From the NCBI GenBank assembly GCA_017530965.1, contig JAFXLS010000062.1:1-46589 (forward strand): a stretch of 46,589 nucleotides of DNA, read 5' to 3'. This DNA is from Fibrobacter sp. (GTDB lineage: Bacteria > Fibrobacterota > Fibrobacteria > Fibrobacterales > Fibrobacteraceae). A model generated the notes under the pieces. The model was not told where the DNA came from. It was given only the letters and a program-made list of their open reading frames with translations, and did not search any database. Positions 38,760-45,531 of the stretch are shown in pieces; the stretch's first letter is position 1, and every line of letters begins with the position of its first letter. The translations under genes were made by a program, and so were the position numbers.

Positions 38760-39167
38760 ATGTCAACGAATATATGCGTTTTTATTGGCCGTCTCGCCAA
38801 GAACCCCGAAATCACCACACTCCCCAACGGCAACGAGCGCACCCGTTTCTCCATCGCCGTCGATCGCGATTACAAGAACGAAGACGGTTCCCGCACCACC
38901 GACTGGCACAACGTGGTCATCTGGGGCAGCGCGAATTACATCCGCAAGGTTCACCTGGGACAGGGCGACAAGGTATGCGTCTCGGGCCGCATGGAAAACA
39001 ACGAGTGGGTCGACAACGACGGTATCGCGCACCGCGAAAAGGTGCTGAACTGCAAGAAAATCGAGCTCGTGCAGAAGAAGCGCAGCGACAAGGACGCCGC
39101 CGCCGAAGATACCGCAGCGGCCATGCAGCAGGGCACCATTCCCGAAGACGACGATTTGCCGTTCTAG
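38760..39167 (+). CDS. ssb: Single-stranded DNA-binding protein
   Basis: The 135-residue OB-fold protein coats single-stranded DNA during phage replication and recombination. NICVFIGRLAKNPEITTLPNGNERTRFSIAVDR, TDWHNVVIWG and HLGQGDKVCVSGRMENNEW are the canonical SSB strands. After a short Lys/Ala linker the tail ends DDDLPF, the acidic tip that recruits host repair and replication proteins. GGAGG is at the start, and it is followed by a string of small early genes. Confidence 0.97.
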   Translation: MSTNICVFIGRLAKNPEITTLPNGNERTRFSIAVDRDYKNEDGSRTTDWHNVVIWGSANYIRKVHLGQGDKVCVSGRMENNEWVDNDGIAHREKVLNCKKIELVQKKRSDKDAAAEDTAAAMQQGTIPEDDDLPF

Positions 39168-39176
39168 GAGGCGACA

Positions 39177-39344
39177 ATGGAAAAGCTTTTCTACTTCGAG
39201 ATGAAAAACAGCAAGGGCGAATTCGAGCCGTTAGGCGTCATGACCCCAAGAGAAGCGGCACGGATGTCGTGGACGAACGGGCACGCCGCAATCATGAGCA
39301 AACGAGTCCGGGGCATTAACGCCGCAGGGACTTCAATCCGTTAA
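39177..39344 (+). CDS. Small hypothetical protein (55 aa)
   Basis: ATG 39177 follows GGAGG, 9 bases after the ssb stop. The product reads EKLFYFEMKNSKGEFEPLGV, then MTPREAARMSWTNGHAAIMSKR, a strand-helix protein with a basic end. No family assigned. The good ribosome site and tight packing support expression. Confidence 0.55.
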   Translation: MEKLFYFEMKNSKGEFEPLGVMTPREAARMSWTNGHAAIMSKRVRGINAAGTSIR

Positions 39345-39354
39345 GGAGCAGACA

Positions 39355-39663
39355 ATGGTCAAGCGCAGGAAGGATTCGTTCAGCATCACGCCCGACATGG
39401 CAGCACGCGCCGTGCGCCGCAGTAACTTCTGGAAGGCGTTCGAGAAGCTGTGCGAACGCCTCGGCCGCAGGAACGACTTTTTCCGCCTGATCCGCCGCCG
39501 GGACGCGGACGCGACCATCGGCGAAATCACCGAGTTCCGCCGCAAGATGACCAGGCTCCTGGCTTTCAACTACGACGTCCACAGGTGCCCGGACCCTTGC
39601 TGCAACAAGAAACTTTTTGGAACAGAACCACTCAGATATCCGCCCGAATGGAGGCAAGCATGA
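39355..39663 (+). CDS. Small basic protein with Cys cluster (102 aa)
   Basis: ATG 39355 has AAGGAG upstream. The protein is Arg-rich (ITPDMAARAVRRSNFWKAFEKLCERLGRRNDFFRLIRRRD) with a C-terminal HRCPDPCCNKKLFG cluster that could bind zinc. It is likely nucleic-acid binding by composition. It overlaps the next gene (ATGA). Confidence 0.6.
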   Translation: MVKRRKDSFSITPDMAARAVRRSNFWKAFEKLCERLGRRNDFFRLIRRRDADATIGEITEFRRKMTRLLAFNYDVHRCPDPCCNKKLFGTEPLRYPPEWRQA

Positions 39664-39893
39664 CCGTAATCAAGGCTAAAAACTCAGGAAGACCTTACAC
39701 ACTGAAACTCGAAAAGATCGGGGACCAGATCGGGAAAGTGACGATCGAAGGAATCGCGCCGAAATGGATTGCCGCAAAGGCGGAAACTTTCAGCATCACC
39801 CACCCGGACTTCAACAACGCGGTCACGCTGATTACGGCCGAACTCATCCGCAACGGGGAAATCGTAAGCATCGTCAATATACAAAGGAGCTAA
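39660..39893 (+). CDS. Small hypothetical beta-rich protein (77 aa)
   Basis: ATG 39660 overlaps the preceding stop. The product has alternating strands and helices (YTLKLEKIGDQIGKVTIEGI, KWIAAKAETFSITHPDFNNAVTLITAELI). It is unrecognised. It is coupled to 39355-39663 and sits 4 bases before the exonuclease-like gene, which suggests a shared unit. Confidence 0.55.
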   Translation: MTVIKAKNSGRPYTLKLEKIGDQIGKVTIEGIAPKWIAAKAETFSITHPDFNNAVTLITAELIRNGEIVSIVNIQRS

Positions 39894-39897
39894 AAGA

Positions 39898-40443
39898 ATG
39901 AAAAACGAACTCATGATCAATATCGAAACGACAGGGCAGAATCCGGGATGCAAGGTGTTGAGCATTGGCGCGGCCGGGTTCAACATGCGCAGGGAATACG
40001 TCGAATTTTACCGACGCTTTGACCATTCCAAGATGGGCGAAGCTGGACTTATCGACGAAGAGGACACCGTCAACTGGTGGGCCACCCAGAGCGTAACCGC
40101 ACGCGCCGAGGCGTTTGGCGGGAAAGACGACCCCGCCGAAGGAATCCGTGATTTCAAGCTCTGGTTCTACGAAAATTTCAGCACTGACAGGTACGACGAT
40201 TTCCGCGTCTGGTGCTGCGGGCTGGATTTCGACTTCCCGATCCTCAAGGAATTTTCAAGGCGTTTCGGGTTCAAGTTCCCGTGGAAATTCTGGACACAAT
40301 TCGACTACAGGACCGTCAAGAATATTTTCCCGGAAATCAAGAATGCCGAGAAAAACACCGGCAAGCACACGGCGCTCGAAGATTCCAAGGCACAGCTTCG
40401 CGGACTTCGCGCTTTCTACGAGCTCATTGAAAAAGTCGCATAG
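39898..40443 (+). CDS. DEDDh 3'-5' exonuclease-like protein with altered first motif
   Basis: The 181-residue RNase-T/Rv2179c-type fold has motif I INIETTG (N8, E10), motif II LDFDFP (D112) and motif III HTALED (H157, D162). The family normally has Asp where N8 stands, one of the two-metal ligands; the codon is AAT, one change from GAT. The other four catalytic positions are intact, so the enzyme may be weak, regulatory or use a different ligand. It starts at ATG 39898 behind AGGAG. Role in DNA or RNA end processing inferred from family. Confidence 0.75.
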   Translation: MKNELMINIETTGQNPGCKVLSIGAAGFNMRREYVEFYRRFDHSKMGEAGLIDEEDTVNWWATQSVTARAEAFGGKDDPAEGIRDFKLWFYENFSTDRYDDFRVWCCGLDFDFPILKEFSRRFGFKFPWKFWTQFDYRTVKNIFPEIKNAEKNTGKHTALEDSKAQLRGLRAFYELIEKVA

Positions 40444-40455
40444 AGGAGCCGGAAA

Positions 40456-42246
40456 GTGTCGAAGAATTCCAGACCGTGGATGAACAGCGACCTTGCAGTG
40501 CTCCGCGCAGGACGACAGCCCACCGGACGCACGTACCGCGCTTGCCTGATGTTCTGCCGCCGGCACTGCATCCCGTTTCCAGGAAAAAAATCCTTCGAAG
40601 AAAACAAGGAACTCGAAAAAAAATTCACACAACCACAAGGCATCATCATGACAAAACCACAACCCAAGAAAACCACCCCGGCCAGCGCCAACGGCGCGAA
40701 AACTGCGGCAAAGGCCAAGGCCGCCCCCGACGCCGTGAAGGCCACGAAGCAGGACTCCACGAAGTCTGAAGAACGTTCGTACAGCTTCCGCACCATCGAC
40801 GTAGACAAGATTCTCGGCAATGGCGACAACGTCCGCGAAGTCAACGACATCGAAGATCTCGTCAGCTCGATCCAGGCGCACGGCATCATCAACCCCATCA
40901 CCGTCACGCAAGACGTCGGCATGGCTACTTACTATCGCGTTATCGCTGGTTTCCGCAGGCTTGCGGCCGCAAAGCAGCTCAAGCTGAAGAAGGTCCCGTG
41001 CCACGTGGTAAGCAAGGACGCCGAAGGCTTCGACGAAATCCCGCTTTCCGAGAACGTTTCCCGCATGGGCATGACACCCTATGAAGAATGCATTGCAGTC
41101 AAATCCCTTTCCAACAAGAAAAAGACTCCAGGCGTAATCGCCAAGCATTTCGGCCGCACGCTCCGCTGGGTCCTGGTGCGCAAGAAGCTCGCAGACGCGG
41201 GCGACAAGGTGCTGAAGAAGGTCAAGGAAGGCGTCATCGAGCTTTCCCAGGCTGCGAAGATCGCAGACCTCCCGGACAACGTATTCAAGCGCGAGCTCGA
41301 AGGTTGCTACCGCACGGACAAGTATTTCATCGACTTGGTTCTGGAACGCTATCACAAGGACCTAAGCAAGGCACCGTTCGAGCACGAAGCCTGCCTGCAG
41401 TGCGAAAAGTGCAGCGCATGCCAGGCGGACCTGTTCGAGAACGAACCGAAGGCGTATTGCCTTGACCCGGCTTGCTGGGCACGGAAAGCCAAGAAGGCTG
41501 CAGAAGCCAAGGTGAAGAAACTCCAGGAAGAAGGCAGAAATGCACGCCTCGGCAAGTTCTCCGGCAAATGCATCAGCTACAGCGACGAAGCCGACAAGTA
41601 CGATATCAACTCCTGGGACACCAAGGGCCAGGAGAAGGCCAAGGAAGCAGGCATCCAGAAGCGAATCCTTGTCGATGCGGCAACCGGCAAGACGCTCGAA
41701 TACTACGACAAGCGCGACCTGCCCGACTACCACGAAGAAACCGAAGAGGAACGGGAGGCTGAAGTAGAAAAAGAAAGAAAGGATCGGCAATTCCGAAGCA
41801 CCAAGGAAGACATGACTAAGTCACGCATCCGCAAAGCAATCAAGGCAAAGATTGAAAAAGACGGAGATAAGGACGACATCATTGCACTGCTTTTATTCTG
41901 CGTTTACGACCTCGACGACACCATTCACGAATCGCAATTCGATGTTTTGGGAATCAAGAAAAACATAGATGAATGCATAGGCTTTTCCGACATTGACAAC
42001 CAAGTAAGGCCTTGCGATATCCACGACGCCATTCTCGGAAGTGTCGAGCACATTCTCGGAAGAATGTACGACATAGACACACTCCGGAAAATGTACTCCA
42101 TCATCACGTACGGAAATCCGAAAGACGCGGAACCCGTAGACGATGAGGTCGAAGACGAAATCAAGCGCATTCACGAAAAGAAAAACGAAGAAAACAACGA
42201 AGACAGCAACGAAGATTCCGAAAACAAGGAGGTCGATAATGAGTAA
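40456..42246 (+). CDS. ParB/Srx-like nuclease-domain protein with zinc cluster and SANT-like N-terminus
   Basis: From GTG 40456 the protein has 596 residues. Residues 5-45 (PWMNSDLAVLRAGRQPTGRT...) resemble a Myb/SANT-like HTH. About 105-200 is the ParB N-terminal domain (VREVNDIEDLVSSIQAHGIINPITV, RVIAGFRRLAAAK, ENVSRMGMTPYEE), and about 215-265 is a ParB HTH. A Cys cluster (CLQCEKCSACQ...YCLDPACW) follows, then a long acidic helical C-terminus. ATG 40648 would remove the first module. Family roles range from partition to DNA nicking. The arginines of the CTP motif are kept, but Glu of GERR is Phe. Confidence 0.75.
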   Translation: MSKNSRPWMNSDLAVLRAGRQPTGRTYRACLMFCRRHCIPFPGKKSFEENKELEKKFTQPQGIIMTKPQPKKTTPASANGAKTAAKAKAAPDAVKATKQDSTKSEERSYSFRTIDVDKILGNGDNVREVNDIEDLVSSIQAHGIINPITVTQDVGMATYYRVIAGFRRLAAAKQLKLKKVPCHVVSKDAEGFDEIPLSENVSRMGMTPYEECIAVKSLSNKKKTPGVIAKHFGRTLRWVLVRKKLADAGDKVLKKVKEGVIELSQAAKIADLPDNVFKRELEGCYRTDKYFIDLVLERYHKDLSKAPFEHEACLQCEKCSACQADLFENEPKAYCLDPACWARKAKKAAEAKVKKLQEEGRNARLGKFSGKCISYSDEADKYDINSWDTKGQEKAKEAGIQKRILVDAATGKTLEYYDKRDLPDYHEETEEEREAEVEKERKDRQFRSTKEDMTKSRIRKAIKAKIEKDGDKDDIIALLLFCVYDLDDTIHESQFDVLGIKKNIDECIGFSDIDNQVRPCDIHDAILGSVEHILGRMYDIDTLRKMYSIITYGNPKDAEPVDDEVEDEIKRIHEKKNEENNEDSNEDSENKEVDNE

Positions 42247-42562
42247 CGAAAAATCGACCTCCCCCATGTTCCAGGCAACCTCGATGATGCTCGAAGCCAT
42301 GCGCGACCTCAAGGAAAAGAAGATTTCACCGCAGGAGGCGAATTCCATTGCTCTGCTCGGCAAGGGTATCACCGACATGGCCCGCGAAGCGACCAACTTC
42401 GTCCGCACAACCGGGATGATCCCGGTCGACAGCGCTTTCGGTTCCACCTTCCGCGACATCGAGCCGCACGCGAGCCGCGAAGCTCTTGCCGAACAGAAGG
42501 CTCGACTGGAAGCGCGCGGATGTACTTTGCTGCCCGCAAAACGTGCGAACGGGGACGCCTGA
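42239..42562 (+). CDS. Hypothetical protein (107 aa)
   Basis: ATG 42239 with AGGAGG upstream overlaps the ParB-like stop by 8 bases. The product is helical (FQATSMMLEAMRDLKEKKISPQEANSIALLGKGITDMAREATNFV) and unrecognised, with a polar C-terminus. It is coupled to both neighbours, so it may partner the ParB-like or HNH-like protein. Confidence 0.6.
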   Translation: MSNEKSTSPMFQATSMMLEAMRDLKEKKISPQEANSIALLGKGITDMAREATNFVRTTGMIPVDSAFGSTFRDIEPHASREALAEQKARLEARGCTLLPAKRANGDA

Positions 42563-43245
42563 TGAAAAACAAGTGGACAGAAGACGAAATCGCCATGCTG
42601 CGCAACAACATCCTTCCTCCGGGAAGGACACTCCACAGCGCGTACACCAAGGCATTCAGACTGGACTTCTGCTTCTGCCCGGTTCTCAAGAAATCGTTCA
42701 AGGTCCAGCGCAACCGCACCAAGTTTGTCACCGGCTCTGTAATCAAGGAACTGCAGAAAACCGGAAAGGTGCGGGCCACTGCCAGGAAGTATGGGATTTC
42801 CTACACCACGGTAATGGAAATCGCGCGGAAACACGGAATCCAGGTCAATCCGGATTCCAAAAAGAAGCGCAACGAGACCATCGTGTTCGAAAGCAAAAAC
42901 TACGCCTGGAGTAAATCCGGTTTCTACTGGCGCTGCACTTCGGGCAAGCGTGAAAGCCTCGCACGTCTGATCTACGAACGCGCCCACGGTCCTATCGACG
43001 GCCGGATGGTCGTCATATTCAAGGACGGCAACAAGTACAATCTCGACATCGAGAACCTTGTATGCGTCACGCCGCAAGAGCAGGGACGCCAGCACTACGC
43101 AAACGACCCGCTATACCGTGCGCAATGCCTTGCGGCCCTCACTCTGGGACGGTTGAACACACAAATCAACGAGGCGATAGACCCGGAACGGAAAAGAAAA
43201 AGAATCGAAAAAACATGGACAACCAGGAGAAACAGAAATGTCTAA
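42562..43245 (+). CDS. HNH-endonuclease-like DNA-binding protein
   Basis: The 227-residue protein has an N-terminal Myb/SANT-like motif (WTEDEIAMLRNNILPPGRT), a middle HTH (TARKYGISYTTVMEIARKHGI) and a C-terminal HNH_3-like domain: SLARLIYERAHGPIDGRMVVIFKDGNKYNLDIENL. The N and second-strand layout is kept, but the His of the usual 'V.H.DG' is Phe (VIFKDGN) and the leading HR is AR, as in phage relatives thought to bind DNA without cutting. ATG 42562 overlaps the previous stop. Activity as a nuclease is doubtful. Confidence 0.7.
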   Translation: MKNKWTEDEIAMLRNNILPPGRTLHSAYTKAFRLDFCFCPVLKKSFKVQRNRTKFVTGSVIKELQKTGKVRATARKYGISYTTVMEIARKHGIQVNPDSKKKRNETIVFESKNYAWSKSGFYWRCTSGKRESLARLIYERAHGPIDGRMVVIFKDGNKYNLDIENLVCVTPQEQGRQHYANDPLYRAQCLAALTLGRLNTQINEAIDPERKRKRIEKTWTTRRNRNV

Positions 43246-43969
43246 GGAAAAATCCCCATTTCAGAAGACGGCCGCCGCGCTGAAAATCATGGGCAAGAAG
43301 ATTGCCGAAAAGAAAAATGGAGTCGGCAACGCACTGCAATGCGTGTGGATCACCAACGCACTCAGCCACGCAGTTGCAAGCGATGGAAAAGTCTGCATCA
43401 TTCTCGACTTGAATTACTGGGGCCCGCTCGGCAAGGTCGGCGTCATCGAAGAACTCGCCTTCTATGCCGACATGCAGGCAATCAGCTACATCAATGGTTA
43501 CGCACTCATCACCGCCGACAAGAAGGAAGAATTCGTCAAGCAATACGGGCACGGCATGAGCGTCGAAGGGCTTGTCGAAAATAAGGACGACAAACCTGTT
43601 CCATACCCCGATTTTAAGTCGGTTCTTCCGAACCCAGAAAGCATCCAGCACGTCTCCAAGACCGGAGCCGCATTCTACCCGGGTCAGCTCGGAGTCCTGG
43701 ACACGGTAATCGATGCTTTCGGCGTTTCCTACGCGCACCCGACCGTCGCAAACAAGCTTTATGGCAACGACGCCGCCTCGGCACACATCGCCATCTATCC
43801 TGGCATCCTCGCAATGGCCATGCCCATCAAGACGGATTCCGACGACGTCGCTGTCGTGCCGTCCGCAAGCGAAATCGGCAAGTTTTTCGAGAAGACGAAA
43901 CACGCCCAGGAAGAAATGAATTTCGAAGGCGAAGAAAAGGCTGAAGAAAACAGCGAGGATTCCGAATGA
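43238..43969 (+). CDS. Possible phage sliding-clamp (DnaN-like) protein
   Basis: The 243-residue protein has pieces resembling the last two beta-clamp domains: ISYINGYALITADK, VPYPDFKSVLPNPESI (compare the clamp's 'YPDYxRVIP'), GVLDTVIDAFG, and HIAIYPGILAMAMPIK near the end (compare 'VVMPMRI'). An acidic, low-complexity tail follows. It lies in the replication operon with SSB and an exonuclease-like gene. A short clamp is plausible, but the match is pattern-level only. ATG 43238 overlaps the HNH-like gene by 8 bases. Confidence 0.45.
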   Translation: MSKEKSPFQKTAAALKIMGKKIAEKKNGVGNALQCVWITNALSHAVASDGKVCIILDLNYWGPLGKVGVIEELAFYADMQAISYINGYALITADKKEEFVKQYGHGMSVEGLVENKDDKPVPYPDFKSVLPNPESIQHVSKTGAAFYPGQLGVLDTVIDAFGVSYAHPTVANKLYGNDAASAHIAIYPGILAMAMPIKTDSDDVAVVPSASEIGKFFEKTKHAQEEMNFEGEEKAEENSEDSE

Positions 43970-44064
43970 TTGAAAAGGCATCCATCATCAAGGACGCAAT
44001 CATGACGGCGGCAGTCATCGCCGTCGTCGTGGGTGTGCTTTGCTTCGCAGCCGGAGGCGTGTGA
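43966..44064 (+). CDS. Single-TM mini-protein (32 aa)
   Basis: It overlaps the clamp-like stop (ATGA) and the next start (GTGTGA). The product is a short polar start followed by one membrane helix, IMTAAVIAVVVGVLCFAAGGV. Tight double coupling and normal codons argue that it is real. It is a candidate small inner-membrane modulator; function unknown. Confidence 0.5.
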   Translation: MIEKASIIKDAIMTAAVIAVVVGVLCFAAGGV

Positions 44065-44279
44065 AAGCCGGACGTACAAAGCCAGGTAAGCGCCTGACGA
44101 GAACCGAAGCCAGGCGACGGCTGGAAAGGCTTGACCGGAAAGATTTCGAGCATTACGAGGAATGCAGCGAATGCAGATACCGCAAGTGGTGCGCCGAAAT
44201 TGAAGGCAAGTACGTCTGCACCGCATGCGTAATCAACGGACCGAACGAAAGATTTTTAAAACCAGGATTCAAGCCATGA
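44061..44279 (+). CDS. Zinc-ribbon-like basic protein (72 aa)
   Basis: Preferred start GTG 44061 overlaps the preceding stop. An Arg-rich first half (RTKPGKRLTRTEARRRLERLDRKDFEHY) is followed by ECSECRYRKWC and YVCTACV, giving C-x2-C-x5-C and C-x2-C metal-binding pairs. It is probably a small DNA- or RNA-binding protein. It overlaps the DUF551-like gene. Confidence 0.6.
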   Translation: MKAGRTKPGKRLTRTEARRRLERLDRKDFEHYEECSECRYRKWCAEIEGKYVCTACVINGPNERFLKPGFKP

Positions 44280-44629
44280 CCATCAAACGAATATACCCGA
44301 CACACCCAGGCCATGACATGGTCGAAATCAATCGCGACGAGTACCAGCGACTGCTGAAGGAAAATAAAGCTCTAAAGCAAGAGAACGAAAACCTAAAGAA
44401 ACGCCAGCAATGGCACCGCATGGATAAAGACCTGGCTCCCGTCGATGAATACATCATCTGTTACGGTGGCGACGACTGGAACGGCAAAGGGTATTCGATG
44501 TTAAAGCTCCAAGACAAGAAAGACCAGTTCGGCAACCCGATATGGACAGACGGTAGCGGAGTCCCCATTTGTATTGACGAAATCACGCACTGGATGTACA
44601 TGCCCCAATCCCCGGAGGATGGAGAATGA
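44276..44629 (+). CDS. DUF551-like protein with coiled-coil start (117 aa)
   Basis: ATG 44276 overlaps the preceding gene. Residues 15-45 form a coiled coil (YQRLLKENKALKQENENLKKRQQW). The rest matches DUF551: RMDKDLAPVDEYIICYGG near the start and ITHWMYMPQSPEDGE at the end, like the family's 'W....LP' and 'THWMPLPEPP' ends. DUF551 proteins are common in phages and have no settled function. Confidence 0.7.
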   Translation: MTIKRIYPTHPGHDMVEINRDEYQRLLKENKALKQENENLKKRQQWHRMDKDLAPVDEYIICYGGDDWNGKGYSMLKLQDKKDQFGNPIWTDGSGVPICIDEITHWMYMPQSPEDGE

Positions 44630-44856
44630 GTCAAGACACGAAACTAGATTACAGCGGACACAAAGTCTATTCGAAATTGCCCGAAAAATGCCGCTTCGCA
44701 ATCGGCGCATCGACATGCCATTCCAGGAAGTTTTTGAAAGTCGATTCGTTTGTCAAGCTTCGCGGAACGATTTGCACTCGTTACAAGTGCAAGAAATGCG
44801 GAGCTGACTATTTTGTCGCCGCAACAAGTCCATCTTTTTTGTCCATCCAAAAGTAA
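44626..44856 (+). CDS. Small Cys-rich protein (76 aa), Ogr-like layout
   Basis: ATG 44626 overlaps the previous stop, with GGAGG upstream. Four or more Cys: CRFAIGASTC, then ICTRYKCKKCGADYFVA. Two Cys pairs about 22 residues apart with an aromatic after the last pair recall the P2 Ogr/Delta late-gene activators (72-83 residues). The similarity is only of layout. It is a candidate for the regulator of the TGTTACCRAA late promoters. Confidence 0.5.
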   Translation: MSQDTKLDYSGHKVYSKLPEKCRFAIGASTCHSRKFLKVDSFVKLRGTICTRYKCKKCGADYFVAATSPSFLSIQK

Positions 44857-44869
44857 TCGGAGCCCATCG

Positions 44870-45118
44870 ATGAAAGAATATATAGTTGTCATCAGTTGCG
44901 CACTCTTTGTGCTCGGAGCCGTAATCCTCGGAAGCCACGTTGGCCTGTTCGATGCCGGCCGTGATTCCGGGATGATGCAGCGCATCGAGCTGCTAGGAAT
45001 CGGCATCGTATTCATTGGCGGCATCGGCCTGCTGATTCGCGCAATCTGGCTGCTGATTATCGACTTGATCTTCGAAAGGGACGAGCCGCGTCAAGACAAC
45101 GATTGGCTGAAATTTTGA
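44870..45118 (+). CDS. Two-TM membrane protein (82 aa)
   Basis: ATG 44870 is chosen over the longer frame to 44750, which overlaps the previous gene. Helices EYIVVISCALFVLGAVILGS (about 3-22) and ELLGIGIVFIGGIGLLIRAIWLLIIDLI (about 38-65) flank a short periplasmic loop, with an acidic tail. It has no clear Shine-Dalgarno. Holin-like in size, but the early operon position makes that uncertain. Confidence 0.6.
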   Translation: MKEYIVVISCALFVLGAVILGSHVGLFDAGRDSGMMQRIELLGIGIVFIGGIGLLIRAIWLLIIDLIFERDEPRQDNDWLKF

Positions 45119-45134
45119 GAAAGTGAGAATTACC

Positions 45135-45332
45135 ATGAAGTGCGGAAGATGCCAGAGAGAAATAAAGGACAACGAAAGCGATTCGCTTATATCGTTCACC
45201 AACCTAATTCGAGTGAACACGAAAACCGCAAGACTTTGTGAACGATGCTCGATGGGATTTATCGAATGGTTTAGCAGTGGAAATTATATCCAAAAACAAA
45301 TTAACGCCGAAGAAGCAAAGGAAACAAAATGA
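45135..45332 (+). CDS. Small zinc-finger-like protein (65 aa)
   Basis: It begins MKCGRCQREI and has LCERCSMGF near residue 42: two C-x2-C knuckles about 32 residues apart, typical of a zinc ribbon. ATG 45135 is used; a GTG at 45123 is in frame. It overlaps the next gene (ATGA). Likely DNA- or protein-binding. Confidence 0.6.
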   Translation: MKCGRCQREIKDNESDSLISFTNLIRVNTKTARLCERCSMGFIEWFSSGNYIQKQINAEEAKETK

Positions 45333-45514
45333 AAAAAAACAATCAACAAATGAATCGTGCACAACGAAGGGCAATGATTTTTGGCTGGACACCAGTCACA
45401 GCAAAGAACGACATCGCAAGCGTCGTCAATGGCACACATCACAAAAAGCCTTTCAAGATTAAACTCATCAATAAGCGCCTCGCCAGCAACGGACTGAGGA
45501 CAATCCGCGCATAG
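45329..45514 (+). CDS. Small basic protein (61 aa)
   Basis: Its sequence (NQQMNRAQRRAMIFGWTPVT then KKPFKIKLINKRLASNGL) is Arg/Lys/Asn-rich with an NRAQRRA motif seen in many short phage proteins. ATG 45329 overlaps the preceding stop. The family has no known function. The SPFH gene starts 17 bases later behind AAAGGA. Confidence 0.6.
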   Translation: MKKNNQQMNRAQRRAMIFGWTPVTAKNDIASVVNGTHHKKPFKIKLINKRLASNGLRTIRA

Positions 45515-45531
45515 CGCAAAGGAATAGTAAA

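Noticed and set aside
40255-41355. 366-codon minus-strand frame opposite the ParB-like gene
   Set aside because: Shadow of exonuclease-like and ParB-like genes.
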